Origin: Bacillota bacterium | GTDB lineage: Bacteria; Bacillota; Clostridia; Lachnospirales; Lachnospiraceae | Reading direction: 5' to 3' | DNA: 64,000 nt | NCBI GenBank assembly: GCA_023411555.1 | Contig: JAEYOQ010000046.1 | Location: 1 to 64,000, forward strand | Shown here: positions 17,528-26,772 of the stretch, piece by piece | Position numbering within the stretch: position 1 is the stretch's first letter | Layout of the letters: every line of letters starts with the position of its first letter | Translations under genes and position numbers: made by a program | The notes under the pieces: generated by a model | The model's database searches: none | What the model was told of the DNA's origin: nothing | The model's input: the letters and a program-made list of their open reading frames with translations, nothing else

Positions 17528-18502
17528 TCACCATAAGCTAGTCTCTGTAACTTTTTTAGATATTTTGTTAACAAGTAGCAATAATGCCACATTTACCACA
17601 GAGTTAAATAAACCTACAGCGGCTGCATAACTGAATTGCGCACCCTCTATACCACTTCGGTATACATAGGTAGATATTACTTCTGCTGTTCTGACATTCA
17701 TATCATTTTGCATCAAATAAACCTTTTCAAAGCCTACATTCATTACCTTACCTGCATCCATAATCAGCAAAATAACTGCTGTGGGTATAATCGCCGGTAT
17801 CGTTACATAACGAATGATATGAAAACGATTTGCACCATCGATTTTTGCCGCTTCAATATTCTGCGGATCAATATTAGATAAGGTAGCAAGATATACAATC
17901 GAATTATATCCTGCATTCTGCCATATTCCTGATATTATGTACAAGGGTTTAAACCACGCCGGGATACCAAAGAAATAAACAGATTCCCTTCCGGCAGCAG
18001 TTAATAACTGATTGATAACACCAGTACCAGGAGCCAACATCGCCTGCATAATCGCAACCAGAATTACGGTTGAGATAAAATGCGGTGCATAAGTAACCAT
18101 CTGTAGTGTCTTTTTAAAATACTTATTCGTCAATTCATTCATGATTAATGCCAGTATGATTGGTATCGGAAAACCAATAATCAGCTGCAATGCACTTAAG
18201 CTGAAGGTGTTCCATATAATTTCTTTAAAATACGCATTTTGGAAAAATCGAATGAAATGCCCAAATCCAAAGGAGCTCGCCCATGGACTATTCCATGCTC
18301 CCAAATTAAATTTATAATTTTTAAAGGCCATGATTAACTCTGCAATCGGGCGATATTTAAAAATTATAAAGAAAGCGAGAACAGGGATCAGCAGAAGATA
18401 CAATTCCCAATACCTACGGAGTGATCGTCTGGCCGTATTAAATCTCTGGGCACTGCTTATGTTCACTCCGGTATTTCTACTGCTTTTCTTACTCATTAAC
18501 AT
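17528..18502 (-). CDS. Sugar ABC transporter permease, LplB-like
   Basis: Inner-membrane permease of 324 residues, the partner of the LplC-like protein. A basic N-terminus of about 35 residues leads into six membrane segments. The EAA-type loop AAKIDGANRFHIIRYVTIPAIIP lies near residues 215-237. The ribosome site GGAG lies 7 nt before the ATG at 18502, and a second in-frame ATG follows two codons later. It is the first gene of the cluster permease B, permease C, AraC sensor, binding protein. No ATPase gene is encoded in the cluster. Confidence 0.93.
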   Translation of the reverse strand: MLMSKKSSRNTGVNISSAQRFNTARRSLRRYWELYLLLIPVLAFFIIFKYRPIAELIMAFKNYKFNLGAWNSPWASSFGFGHFIRFFQNAYFKEIIWNTFSLSALQLIIGFPIPIILALIMNELTNKYFKKTLQMVTYAPHFISTVILVAIMQAMLAPGTGVINQLLTAAGRESVYFFGIPAWFKPLYIISGIWQNAGYNSIVYLATLSNIDPQNIEAAKIDGANRFHIIRYVTIPAIIPTAVILLIMDAGKVMNVGFEKVYLMQNDMNVRTAEVISTYVYRSGIEGAQFSYAAAVGLFNSVVNVALLLLVNKISKKVTETSLW

Positions 18503-18768
18503 CCTGCAACTCCTTCATAAAGATTTAACCTACATCAACTCTTGCCGGCACATGTGATGCAAGTCATGGTTTTATTATATTTGCCCAAGGATTTTTAACA
18601 ATAGTCCATTTTTGCAGATTTAACATTGTTCAGAATGTACACATTTTTATATTTATCTATTAATCCTTTGTTCAATATTCATTTTTTGTAATTTAGAAGA
18701 AGTCATAAATTGAATATAGCAAAGCAAACATTACTAAAATATAATATTCCTCCAAGGGAGGTATACTC

Positions 18769-19716
18769 ATGGCTAAAACCAACGTCATAAGAAAGTATTA
18801 TATCATTTTTATAGTAATTATATTAGGGCTTACCTTATCCATATCTTTTATTTGGATTAGGTTCTCTGAGAATAAGGAGGCAGAAATGATTCTAAGCAAG
18901 AAGGAATGGATGAAGATACATAAGGAAAATCGAATTAAGACTCTCACCTTTAATGTGAAAAATGGTGGAGAGGGTGCCTTCTCGGAGGATAACAGGCGTC
19001 CCCGGATACTTAAGATGTTGAAAGCATATTATCCGGATATCATCGGATACCAGGAGGTAACTAAGGATTGGTTGAACTGGTTTGATACGGATGCCTTTTC
19101 AGAATTATATTCTTATTATGGTAAGCCGAGACAACCAGACAAAGCAAACAGTGAATATAGTTTGATCATGTACAACCATGAGAGGTTCACCATGAAGGAT
19201 TCTGGTGACTTCTGGTTGAATGAGGATGTAGCAGCCGATCCTGCCTCGACCTCGACGAAAACCGGATGGGATGCCAGTAGACCAAGAAACTGCTCCTGGG
19301 TACTCCTAGAGGATAAGGCTACGCAGCTACAGCTTGTGGTAATGAACACTCATTTTGACCACAAAGGGATACAGGCAGTGATACATAGTGCCAACTTGAT
19401 GTTAAACATGGCAGACCGTTGGGAGCTACCAGTGATCATAACCGGAGATTTTAATACCTCTGAGGCCTCTGCCGCGTATGAGGCACTGACCAAGGGCAAT
19501 TATGACAATGCAAAGTATATTGCAAAGGATACCATGTCTTGGGCTACCAGCCCCGGTTTTCTTAATAAAGGAACTCAATTCGGCGAAGTAATTGATCATA
19601 TATTACTAAGAAAGAATACCTTCGAGGTAGAGGAATATAAGGTAATCACAGAGGATTACGAAGGCGGCAGAGTATCCGATCATTACCCTGTCTTAGCTGT
19701 GTTCTCCTTGGATTAA
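18769..19716 (+). CDS. Endonuclease/exonuclease/phosphatase-fold protein, membrane anchored
   Basis: A 315-residue protein whose N-terminal hydrophobic segment (about 9-29) should anchor it outside the cell. The catalytic fold is intact: the first strand TFNVKNGG, the metal-binding glutamate in GYQEVTKDW, the NTHFDHKG motif, GDFNTSEAS near 225-233 and the terminal SDHYPV with the catalytic histidine. The family includes DNases, sphingomyelinases and inositol-phosphate phosphatases. The substrate here is unknown, but the secreted topology speaks for a nuclease or a lipid/sugar phosphatase. The ribosome site AAGGGAGG precedes the ATG. It may be cotranscribed with the MgtC-like gene 66 bp downstream. 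Confidence 0.88.
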   Translation: MAKTNVIRKYYIIFIVIILGLTLSISFIWIRFSENKEAEMILSKKEWMKIHKENRIKTLTFNVKNGGEGAFSEDNRRPRILKMLKAYYPDIIGYQEVTKDWLNWFDTDAFSELYSYYGKPRQPDKANSEYSLIMYNHERFTMKDSGDFWLNEDVAADPASTSTKTGWDASRPRNCSWVLLEDKATQLQLVVMNTHFDHKGIQAVIHSANLMLNMADRWELPVIITGDFNTSEASAAYEALTKGNYDNAKYIAKDTMSWATSPGFLNKGTQFGEVIDHILLRKNTFEVEEYKVITEDYEGGRVSDHYPVLAVFSLD

Positions 19717-19782
19717 GGACGCCATCGGGATCTTCCGCATATAAAGTATAATAACTTACTAATATTATTAAGGAGACCAAAT

Positions 19783-20463
19783 ATGCTAGAAATCATCCGT
19801 GATTATTACGTTTTATCCAGTCTGCTGCGCTTGGCACTTGCTCTACTATGCGGTGGTATTCTTGGTATCGAAAGAGGTCGTAAAAAGCGCCCCGCCGGAT
19901 TTAGGACCTATATGCTGGTCTGTATGAGCTCTGCCCTGGTAATGATGACAAATGAGTACATCAATAATGTCTACGGTACCGGCGATGTGGCCCGTATGGG
20001 AGCACAGGTCATCAATGGCATCGGCTTCCTGGGAGCTGGTACCATCATCTTCACAGGTCATAATAAGGTTAAGGGATTAACGACTGCTGCCGGTCTCTGG
20101 GCCTCTGCCTGCATCGGCTTGGCAGTGGGAATCGGCTATTATGTCGGTGCTATCATCGGAACCGGTATGATTTTCACAGCCATGGCTTTATTACATAATC
20201 TAGATGACTTTGTTATTGCCTCCAGTAAAGCGCTAAACCTGTATATTGAGCTGGAAAAGACAAGCGATATGCGTATGTTGTTCAAACAGCTAAAGAATAA
20301 TAACATATCAATTACTGAACTGGAGGTTAAAAGAGCCGGAGTTATCAATGATCTGGGACCGGCACTGCTTGTCAATCTTCGCTTGCCTAAAAAGCAGTCA
20401 AATACCGAATTTCTTGATACCCTTAGTTCCTTGGAGGGTGTCCTCTACCTAGAGGAACTATAG
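19783..20463 (+). CDS. MgtC/SapB family membrane protein
   Basis: A 226-residue membrane protein. The N-terminal MgtC domain (about 10-140) contains four or five membrane helices, the conserved GGILGIERGRKKRPAGFRTYM segment and the GIGFLGAGTII turn. A short C-terminal cytoplasmic domain (about 145-226) has the beta-alpha-beta look of the ACT-like domain found in longer MgtC proteins. MgtC proteins influence magnesium homeostasis, membrane potential or cell-wall polymer synthesis. The precise role in Clostridia is not settled. The ribosome site AAGGAGA lies 7 nt before the ATG. The gene is followed by a decayed metallo-beta-lactamase gene. Confidence 0.9.
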   Translation: MLEIIRDYYVLSSLLRLALALLCGGILGIERGRKKRPAGFRTYMLVCMSSALVMMTNEYINNVYGTGDVARMGAQVINGIGFLGAGTIIFTGHNKVKGLTTAAGLWASACIGLAVGIGYYVGAIIGTGMIFTAMALLHNLDDFVIASSKALNLYIELEKTSDMRMLFKQLKNNNISITELEVKRAGVINDLGPALLVNLRLPKKQSNTEFLDTLSSLEGVLYLEEL

Positions 20464-20494
20464 CTAAATATGCTAATTCAAAGGAGAATAAGCC

Positions 20495-20826
20495 ATGCTA
20501 CACACGATTCATGAGTTACCTGAGCCATTGCAGGCATATCCCGGCGGAAAAAACTTATCCTGTTATGACTGTAATGATAATTGCTTTCTGTACCATCTGA
20601 CTCCCGTTTTAACGATACCTCTACCATTCTTCTTATGACCGTGGACGGTTGCAGAGCCTTGTTCCTTGGAGATTCTAATGTAGAGGAATCCAGTATTCTG
20701 GTTGCACGTTATGGCTCCTATCTAAAATCAGATATTATTCAGGTGGCTCATCATGGCTATAACGGCTCTAATGTCGGTATCTACTTCTGTGCTGATAAAA
20801 ACAAAAGGACTGTCTCAAATATGTGA
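20495..20826 (+). pseudogene. Decayed metallo-beta-lactamase-fold (ComEC-like) gene
   Basis: An intact-looking start (AAAGGAGAATAAGCC then ATG at 20495) opens a frame that ends after about 45 codons. A second frame (from about 20581) then carries a clear ComEC-type metallo-beta-lactamase tail: NDTSTILLMTVDG, the LFLGDSNVEES strand with its aspartate, and VAHHGYNGSN with the paired histidines. The frames differ by one base step, so at least one frameshift or deletion has occurred. The upstream HXHXDH motif is absent, and the end of the domain is cut off at the hairpin 20804-20877. It is best read as a non-functional remnant. Confidence 0.75.
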
Positions 20827-20877
20827 AGCCGCTTACCTTCTAATCGTAAGTTTCATCACATACTGAAACAGTCCTTT
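20804..20877 (-). terminator. Terminator of the NHLM export operon
   Basis: Ten-bp outer arms (AAAGGACTGT/ACAGTCCTTT) with further imperfect pairing and an inner CTTAC/GTAAG stem. On the minus strand the hairpin leads into TTTTGTTTTT. It lies 14 bp beyond the stop of the ABC gene at 20892. The CTGTCTCAAA-type arm also resembles the ends of some insertion-sequence-derived repeats. Confidence 0.75.
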
Positions 20878-20891
20878 GCTATTTGTCCCTA

Positions 20892-23582
20892 TTAAGCCAT
20901 CTGTCTTCTGGCCAAGCCGGCAAAAATACCGTCCCTTTCTATCAGCTCCTGGTAAGTGCCCTGCTCCACGATTCGCCCCTGGTCCATAACAAGGATTTTA
21001 TTACAGTTCCTGATGGTGCTCAACCGATGTGCAATAATGATACGGGTAGCGTTCAAGGTGTCCAGACTCCTGCTGACAATTGCCTGTGTCGTATTGTCCA
21101 ATGCGCTCGTTGCTTCGTCGAAGAAAATAATCTTAGGCTTGTTAGCAATGGCTCTGGCTATCATAATACGCTGCTTCTGGCCGCCAGATATGGTGGAGGC
21201 CCCCTCACCAATTGTAGTATGCATGCCCATAGGCATTTCCTTGATATCTTCCTCGATTCCTGCCATTGCTGCCGCTTCCCAGGCATCGTCCATGGTTAGG
21301 TTAGGGTTTGTCCCTATAATATTTTGATAAATGGACCCGGTCATGAGTTGACCATTCTGTAGTACTACCCCCAATTGCCTACGTACCGCTCTGACATCCA
21401 CCTTCGCTAAGTCCTGACCGTTATAATAGATATTACCCGTCTCCGGAGTCTCAAAGCCTAATAAAATACGAAAGAGAGTCGATTTCCCGCAGCCGGAGGT
21501 ACCAACCAGGGCCACATAATCCCCTTCCTCAATACGGAAGGAGATATCCTTAAGAACAAGAGGTCCGTCACTCTGATAGCGAAAGGAAATATGGCTTGCC
21601 TCAATGACACCTGTCAAAGCACCGGGGGACAGCTTGTTATCATCGTCCTCCGGAAGAGTCTGGAGAATAGGCTTAGCTCTTTGATACAACGGAATCACCA
21701 TATTAGCTCCAATAAGCGAATTAGCAAGGTTCACCATGGAAAGCATAAAGGATACAAAAGCGGAATAGAAACCAATAAAACTGCTTGCAGACATAGACGC
21801 TTCACTGCTGGCCTGTACATAGAAGATAACCATGCCGGATATGACCGGAAATGTATTATAAAATACCGCAAGCACATTGGATACCCGCTCCCTGCAAAGG
21901 ATTAGTTCGTATTGCTTCTTAAAATCATAGGCCCAACGGGCGAAGGCTCTACTTTGAGCACCGGCAATCTTTAATTTTGTTACACTCCCGATCAATTGAA
22001 GTAATAATCCGGTTATATGATTAGAGGTAGCAAGCACCTTATGCTCATATTTCACCTTGCGAGCTGCCAGCAGAGTCATTATCAGTATAGATAAAAGAAC
22101 CAATAAAGCAGCAACCATGGCGAGCTTTGCATTATAATAAAACAATACCGCAAAGGTAAACACCGAAAAGATACCCGATAATATCGAATTTAGGGTGGTT
22201 CCGGAAAGTATCATACGAATCCGGCTGATTCCCATAGCACGCATGGCCAGATCTCCGGAAGTATATTGCTTAAAAAAAGGAACCGGAAGACTGAGCAGAC
22301 GATCCCATACGGCAGCCTGAAGAGCGCCATCCATCTTGCCCTCCATACGCTGGGTTGCCAAAGCACGAGTTAATTGAAATAGCATGGTTGCCAGTGCACT
22401 TGCACACAGGATTAGTCCTATCTGCAGCAGAGCACCCATATCCCCCTCCGGAATAACATAATCGAAGACCAATCCGGTGGCTAAGGGTACCGCAGTAGCC
22501 AGTAATCCACCAAGGGTGCCCATGATGGCAATCCTGAAAAGATCCTGTTTCCAGCAGCTTTGCAATCCAAAAGTCAGAAGGTCTCTTAGGCCTATCTTCT
22601 TCTGCGTAAAGGGTCGAAATAAAACAACTCCCTCATCTTCTATCTGGGACGCCACCTTCTTATTAACAGGGTAATGAGCGTTATTTGTCGGATCATAGAG
22701 GACATAGCTGCTAGGTGTTCTGGGAAGCAGGGCTACCGGCCTTCCATCCTCCCTCATATAACCCAGAATTGGTCCTCCATCCTGTCTATACCACCTTCCA
22801 CTTAAGGATACCTCTCTTGTGCGTATATGGGATGCTCTGGTTATGGCATTCAACGTTAGCTCTTCTTCCTTTAAGGAGGGAATCAATATCTTTATTCTTA
22901 GACTCCTTCCAATCAGTCGACAGACATCTGTCAGTGCATTACCACTCTCCTCATAAAAGGCTGTCCTTTTCTCCTTTTGCTTTAAGAGTGCAAGCTGAAG
23001 CAAGGAATTAGACATTAATCGTCGATCATTTTCCTGCCTCCTATACTGCTGTAACGCTTCGTCCTCTCTTTGCTTTCTCCATCTTTCTGCCTGAGAGCTC
23101 AAGATCCTGTTATGAATACGGCCTCTCTTCTCTGTCTCCTTTATAAAATCATCAATACTACTTCCGTCCTCTGCTGCCGCTAGCTCAACCTCCGCCACGG
23201 TTGCCAACCCCTCTGATATACCTTTCAACCAGGTCTGGACCAGCTGAGCAAGCTTTTCTTTCCCTCCTTCTGTATCAAGCAACCAAGCCAGCTGTACCGC
23301 TTCCAAACGGATTAAGGCACAGTCAAGGGAGGGGACAGCCTGGACCTTCATTCCTTTTTCACTCATTTCAGAGCCCATACCAAATAGTAGTGACCCCTGG
23401 CCTGCCTCAAATAAAAATCGCCTTGCTCCTGTCTCATGATCCGGACTCACGGATGTCAGAAAAAGCAAAAGCTTTCCCTCCAGAACTAGCCATGCATATT
23501 CCGGGCTCTTAAGCACATCTCCCATATCCTCTTTATTATCGATTGTTGTACCTTCCCTCTGGAACAAATCTATAATATCCAT
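20892..23582 (-). CDS. NHLM-type peptide export ABC transporter, ATP-binding/permease (no peptidase)
   Basis: An 896-residue exporter half with a long N-terminal region (about 1-330) that has no peptidase. Part of it has the beta-rich look of a cyclic-nucleotide-binding-type fold, as in the NHLM ABC family. The membrane domain spans about 355-640 and the nucleotide-binding domain about 665-896. Walker A is GTSGCGKST, the signature is ISGGQKQR, Walker B is KIIFFDEATSALD, and the switch is IIAHRLSTI. In NHLM systems this protein works with the peptidase-bearing ABC protein and an HlyD-like adaptor to export leader peptides of the nitrile hydratase-like and Nif11 types. It is the last gene of the operon. 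Confidence 0.9.
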   Translation of the reverse strand: MDIIDLFQREGTTIDNKEDMGDVLKSPEYAWLVLEGKLLLFLTSVSPDHETGARRFLFEAGQGSLLFGMGSEMSEKGMKVQAVPSLDCALIRLEAVQLAWLLDTEGGKEKLAQLVQTWLKGISEGLATVAEVELAAAEDGSSIDDFIKETEKRGRIHNRILSSQAERWRKQREDEALQQYRRQENDRRLMSNSLLQLALLKQKEKRTAFYEESGNALTDVCRLIGRSLRIKILIPSLKEEELTLNAITRASHIRTREVSLSGRWYRQDGGPILGYMREDGRPVALLPRTPSSYVLYDPTNNAHYPVNKKVASQIEDEGVVLFRPFTQKKIGLRDLLTFGLQSCWKQDLFRIAIMGTLGGLLATAVPLATGLVFDYVIPEGDMGALLQIGLILCASALATMLFQLTRALATQRMEGKMDGALQAAVWDRLLSLPVPFFKQYTSGDLAMRAMGISRIRMILSGTTLNSILSGIFSVFTFAVLFYYNAKLAMVAALLVLLSILIMTLLAARKVKYEHKVLATSNHITGLLLQLIGSVTKLKIAGAQSRAFARWAYDFKKQYELILCRERVSNVLAVFYNTFPVISGMVIFYVQASSEASMSASSFIGFYSAFVSFMLSMVNLANSLIGANMVIPLYQRAKPILQTLPEDDDNKLSPGALTGVIEASHISFRYQSDGPLVLKDISFRIEEGDYVALVGTSGCGKSTLFRILLGFETPETGNIYYNGQDLAKVDVRAVRRQLGVVLQNGQLMTGSIYQNIIGTNPNLTMDDAWEAAAMAGIEEDIKEMPMGMHTTIGEGASTISGGQKQRIMIARAIANKPKIIFFDEATSALDNTTQAIVSRSLDTLNATRIIIAHRLSTIRNCNKILVMDQGRIVEQGTYQELIERDGIFAGLARRQMA

Positions 23583-23629
23583 ATCTCACCCGCTCTTTTC
23601 CATGTAATATCGAACAAGCCCTAGTCCGA

Positions 23630-25804
23630 TTAACCTGCCTTAATCAGTCCGGTATAAATGCCATTCCTTGCATACAGCTCATTATGTGTTCCCCGTTCCA
23701 CAATTTTACCTTTATCAAGGAGAATGATCTCATCACAATCTCGAATGGTACTGAGCCGATGTGCTATAATCAGACAGGTACACCCCAGACGTCTGATATT
23801 CTCATCTACTTCTTTCTCCATCAAAGGATCGAGGGCACTTGTCGCTTCATCAAGGATTAGTATCGATGGATTATGCAGTATAGCTCTGGCAATTTCAATA
23901 CGCTGTCTCTGCCCACCGCTAAAATTCCTTCCCCCTTCATCCATTCTTAGATCATAGCCACCGGAACGAGCCGTGATATCCTCATGAATACAGGCATCCT
24001 TGGCTGCACGAATAATTATCTCCTCGCTCACTGTCTCATCCCATAGCGAGATATTATTACGTATGCTTTCCTGAAATATTCTGATATCCTGATCCACCAT
24101 AGCAAGGGAGTTTGTGATCACAGACTGGTTCCACTCGGCTCGAGGTCGTCCATCTAAAAGTATTTCTCCCGACCATGGCTGGTAAATTCCTGCCAGCAGC
24201 TTTGCTACGGTGGACTTGCCGCTGCCGGAACCTCCTACCAGCGCAACCCGACTGCCTGGTCTAAGCTTAAGGTTGAAATTCTCAATCAGTGGCGGTTCCA
24301 AAGAACTATATCCAAAGGTAATTTCCTTTAGCTCAACATATCCCTCCAGCTTATGACCTTTCTCCTCCTTGGCAGCCTGGAGCTCATCCTCCTTTGGTTT
24401 AGCGGTTTCTTTCAGGTCATTATCTAAAGGATTACTCATTACATCCTCTAGTCGTTCGATTTCTCCTTCCATCTCCTGAAGCTCGGCCCCCAGTCCGACA
24501 AGCTCCTTCACCGGAGCCATAAAGCCTTCCATTAGACTTTGAAATGCCACCAGCATACCAATTGACATATCTCCCCTGAGTATATAATAGGCTCCAAAAA
24601 TCAGTACAACCGCATTATTAATTCCATCCAAAAACACAGGCAGTACCCCCAGATACTGAGAGGATACCCCAAGACTCTGTTCGGAATTAAGTGCTTTCGC
24701 TTGATAACCTGACCAATTGGCAAAAAAATCAGATTCTGAGCCGGAAGCCTTTAAGGTCTCTATTAACTGTAACCCATTCATACCAGTGGCTATAAGAAGG
24801 CCCCTATCCTTTAATAACAGATTGTTGCTATCCTTTCTATGAGCCGAGACTACCTTTAAATAGAGAATATTGAGAAGAGCTATGACCGCTCCCACCGTAG
24901 CTAATACCACATTATAGCGTAGCATTAGTAGGTAATAAAAAATAATCATTAATAGATTTAAGATAGCTGAGGTAAGCTTGCCGGACAAAAACTTTGCAAC
25001 CCGATCATTACTCTGCATCCGGGCTGCAATATCTCCGACTACACGTTGATAGAAGAATACCGGCGGTAGTCTTAAAATGTGCCATAGAAATCGGCTGGAG
25101 CTCGCTATCGCCAGCTTCGTCTCCATCTTTAGCAGAATATACTTTTGGAGGAAGGTAAGTACTGCGCGAAATATAGCTGTTATACCCATTCCCAATAACA
25201 AAGGCATCACCCAGCTGGTCTGTCCATTCAGAAGTACATCATCAATAAAGCTCCTTGTGAAGACCGGAAGTATTAACCCGGGAATAACCATTGCCACCCC
25301 CACCAATACCACATACAGCAGGGCTGCTTTCAAACCGGATAGCCTCTTCAGTAAGATTGCAGCGATACTTCTTTTCTTCCCTTCCTTCTGAAATTCCTCC
25401 TTGGGTCTGAAGGACAGCGTCACTCCTGTAAAGGATTGATTGAACTCCTCCTCTGTTACGCTTCGTCGCCCTAATGCAGGATCATTAAGATAAAACCTGT
25501 TCTTTCCAATCCCCTCAAGAACGATAAAATGACTGAAATTCCAATGAATAATCAGAGGAAGCTGCATTTCCTTCAGTTGAGCCGGCTCCTTTCGAAGCCC
25601 CTTTGCCTCCAGACCATAATGTCTTGCCGCCTTTAAAATATTACTGGCTTTACTACCATCCCGAGATACGCCGCATTCCACTCTAATCTGCTCAAGAGGT
25701 ACATATTTCCCATAATATCTTAGAATCATAGTCAGTGAAGCTGCACCGCACTCCGCTGCTTCCATCTGCAGGACAGTGGGAACCTTAATTCTTTGCCTTC
25801 CCAT
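23630..25804 (-). CDS. NHLM-type export ABC transporter with C39 leader peptidase
   Basis: A 724-residue protein with three parts. The C39 peptidase domain is about 1-135, with Cys19 (AAECGAAS), His92 (NFSHFIVLEG) and Asp108 (LNDPALG) visible as the catalytic set. The membrane domain is about 155-440 and the nucleotide-binding domain about 495-724, with Walker A GGSGSGKST, signature FSGGQRQR, Walker B LILDEATSALD and switch IIAHRLST. C39 domains cut precursor peptides after a double-glycine-type site during export. Such a site (AVAGG) is present in the Nif11 gene product at 29547-29780, and a similar AVAG is in the 128-residue protein. The gene is 2 bp from the adaptor gene and 47 bp from the second ABC gene. 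Confidence 0.93.
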   Translation of the reverse strand: MGRQRIKVPTVLQMEAAECGAASLTMILRYYGKYVPLEQIRVECGVSRDGSKASNILKAARHYGLEAKGLRKEPAQLKEMQLPLIIHWNFSHFIVLEGIGKNRFYLNDPALGRRSVTEEEFNQSFTGVTLSFRPKEEFQKEGKKRSIAAILLKRLSGLKAALLYVVLVGVAMVIPGLILPVFTRSFIDDVLLNGQTSWVMPLLLGMGITAIFRAVLTFLQKYILLKMETKLAIASSSRFLWHILRLPPVFFYQRVVGDIAARMQSNDRVAKFLSGKLTSAILNLLMIIFYYLLMLRYNVVLATVGAVIALLNILYLKVVSAHRKDSNNLLLKDRGLLIATGMNGLQLIETLKASGSESDFFANWSGYQAKALNSEQSLGVSSQYLGVLPVFLDGINNAVVLIFGAYYILRGDMSIGMLVAFQSLMEGFMAPVKELVGLGAELQEMEGEIERLEDVMSNPLDNDLKETAKPKEDELQAAKEEKGHKLEGYVELKEITFGYSSLEPPLIENFNLKLRPGSRVALVGGSGSGKSTVAKLLAGIYQPWSGEILLDGRPRAEWNQSVITNSLAMVDQDIRIFQESIRNNISLWDETVSEEIIIRAAKDACIHEDITARSGGYDLRMDEGGRNFSGGQRQRIEIARAILHNPSILILDEATSALDPLMEKEVDENIRRLGCTCLIIAHRLSTIRDCDEIILLDKGKIVERGTHNELYARNGIYTGLIKAG

Positions 25805-25806
25805 TC

Positions 25807-26772
25807 TTACTGCACCCCGCTTTCTAGTTTAGGTATCACCTTTTCAAGCGGTCTTTCTCTGCTAATCACAACAGCTCCCTCCACTAATGTTCCACTGGGA
25901 ATGGAAAAGGGTGGTCCGGAAGGGGAAGACCATTTAAACCCACTTATGGTATGAGCATCCGTGGTCAAATCAATCTTAACCTGAACCGGTATCCCCCTCT
26001 CACTAAGCCTGGTAACCAGTTCTTGACTTCCAAGGGTCTGAAGCATACTCTGGTCCGTTGCTGGATATTCGTCTACGGATACAACCCGACCTATCATAAA
26101 TCCATATTCCTCTTTATTAACGATACTGGGGATAATCTGAGCCTCCATACCGGATCGAATCCTTCCGCTTTGCTCAGCTGTTACATAGATTACTGCTTCG
26201 AGCCTAACGGTGGAATCATACTGCTCCAGGATCGCCAACGTATCTCCCGGATGAATGACACTTCCTTTTTGAATATTAAGCTCCATAATTCGTCCCGATA
26301 TCGGTGCAAACACTCTGGAACGGTAGTCCAGCTCCTCCCTCAGTTGATTAACCAGGGCTTTGGTCTGTACATATTCCTCTGAGCTTACATTGCTATCCCT
26401 CTCCATTGTACTCAGTTCATCAAGTAAACCATTAATTTTGTCCACCAGCTCCGGCTGTGCAACTCGTGCAATGACATCCCCCTTATTTACCATGTCCCCG
26501 TTAACAAAACGAATATCCGTTACCTGACCTGTACCGGTAGCATTCAACGTATACACACCCGCATTATTAAGAAGTATTCCGGTTCCTTCTATCTTTGTAA
26601 CGATACTGCCCATATATCCCCAGGCCACTGCAGCGGATAAAACAAGACCGATAGCAACCATAGCAAGCCACGCTTTGGGTGAGGTCAACCGTATTAACTG
26701 ATCCAGTTGCTCCGGAGAGGAAAGCCTCTTTAACGATATTTCACGAAAAACAGTTTTGTTCATCCCTTTCAC
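25807..26772 (-). CDS. NHLM-type secretion adaptor (HlyD-like)
   Basis: A 321-residue membrane-fusion-type protein. A cytoplasmic N-terminus of about 30 residues, which includes SPEQLDQLIRLTSPKAW, is typical of NHLM adaptors. It is followed by a membrane segment at about 35-57. Next come a biotinyl-lipoyl-like strand set (IRFVNGDMVNKGDVIARV, residues about 88-105), a short helical hairpin (about 115-150) and the second lipoyl half (SGRIMELNIQKGSVIHPGDTLAILEQ). In a Gram-positive cell it would extend from the ABC exporter into the wall space. Its ATG overlaps the stop of the binding-lipoprotein gene by 4 bp, which indicates translational coupling. Confidence 0.92.
   Translation of the reverse strand: MKGMNKTVFREISLKRLSSPEQLDQLIRLTSPKAWLAMVAIGLVLSAAVAWGYMGSIVTKIEGTGILLNNAGVYTLNATGTGQVTDIRFVNGDMVNKGDVIARVAQPELVDKINGLLDELSTMERDSNVSSEEYVQTKALVNQLREELDYRSRVFAPISGRIMELNIQKGSVIHPGDTLAILEQYDSTVRLEAVIYVTAEQSGRIRSGMEAQIIPSIVNKEEYGFMIGRVVSVDEYPATDQSMLQTLGSQELVTRLSERGIPVQVKIDLTTDAHTISGFKWSSPSGPPFSIPSGTLVEGAVVISRERPLEKVIPKLESGVQ

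Noticed and set aside
16593..17534. ATG at 17534 as start of the LplC-like permease
   Set aside because: It lies inside the preceding gene without a ribosome site, and the TTG at 17513 has AGAGGAGG at 7 nt.
20804..20877. Insertion-sequence-derived MITE
   Set aside because: The arms resemble some IS ends, but the position directly behind the exporter operon and the T-run on the minus strand fit a terminator. No duplication or second copy was seen.
20892..23582. Lantibiotic-type exporter/LanT reading
   Set aside because: The long N-terminal region without peptidase and the partner C39 protein plus adaptor fit the NHLM pair better, and no LanM, LanB or LanC gene is present.
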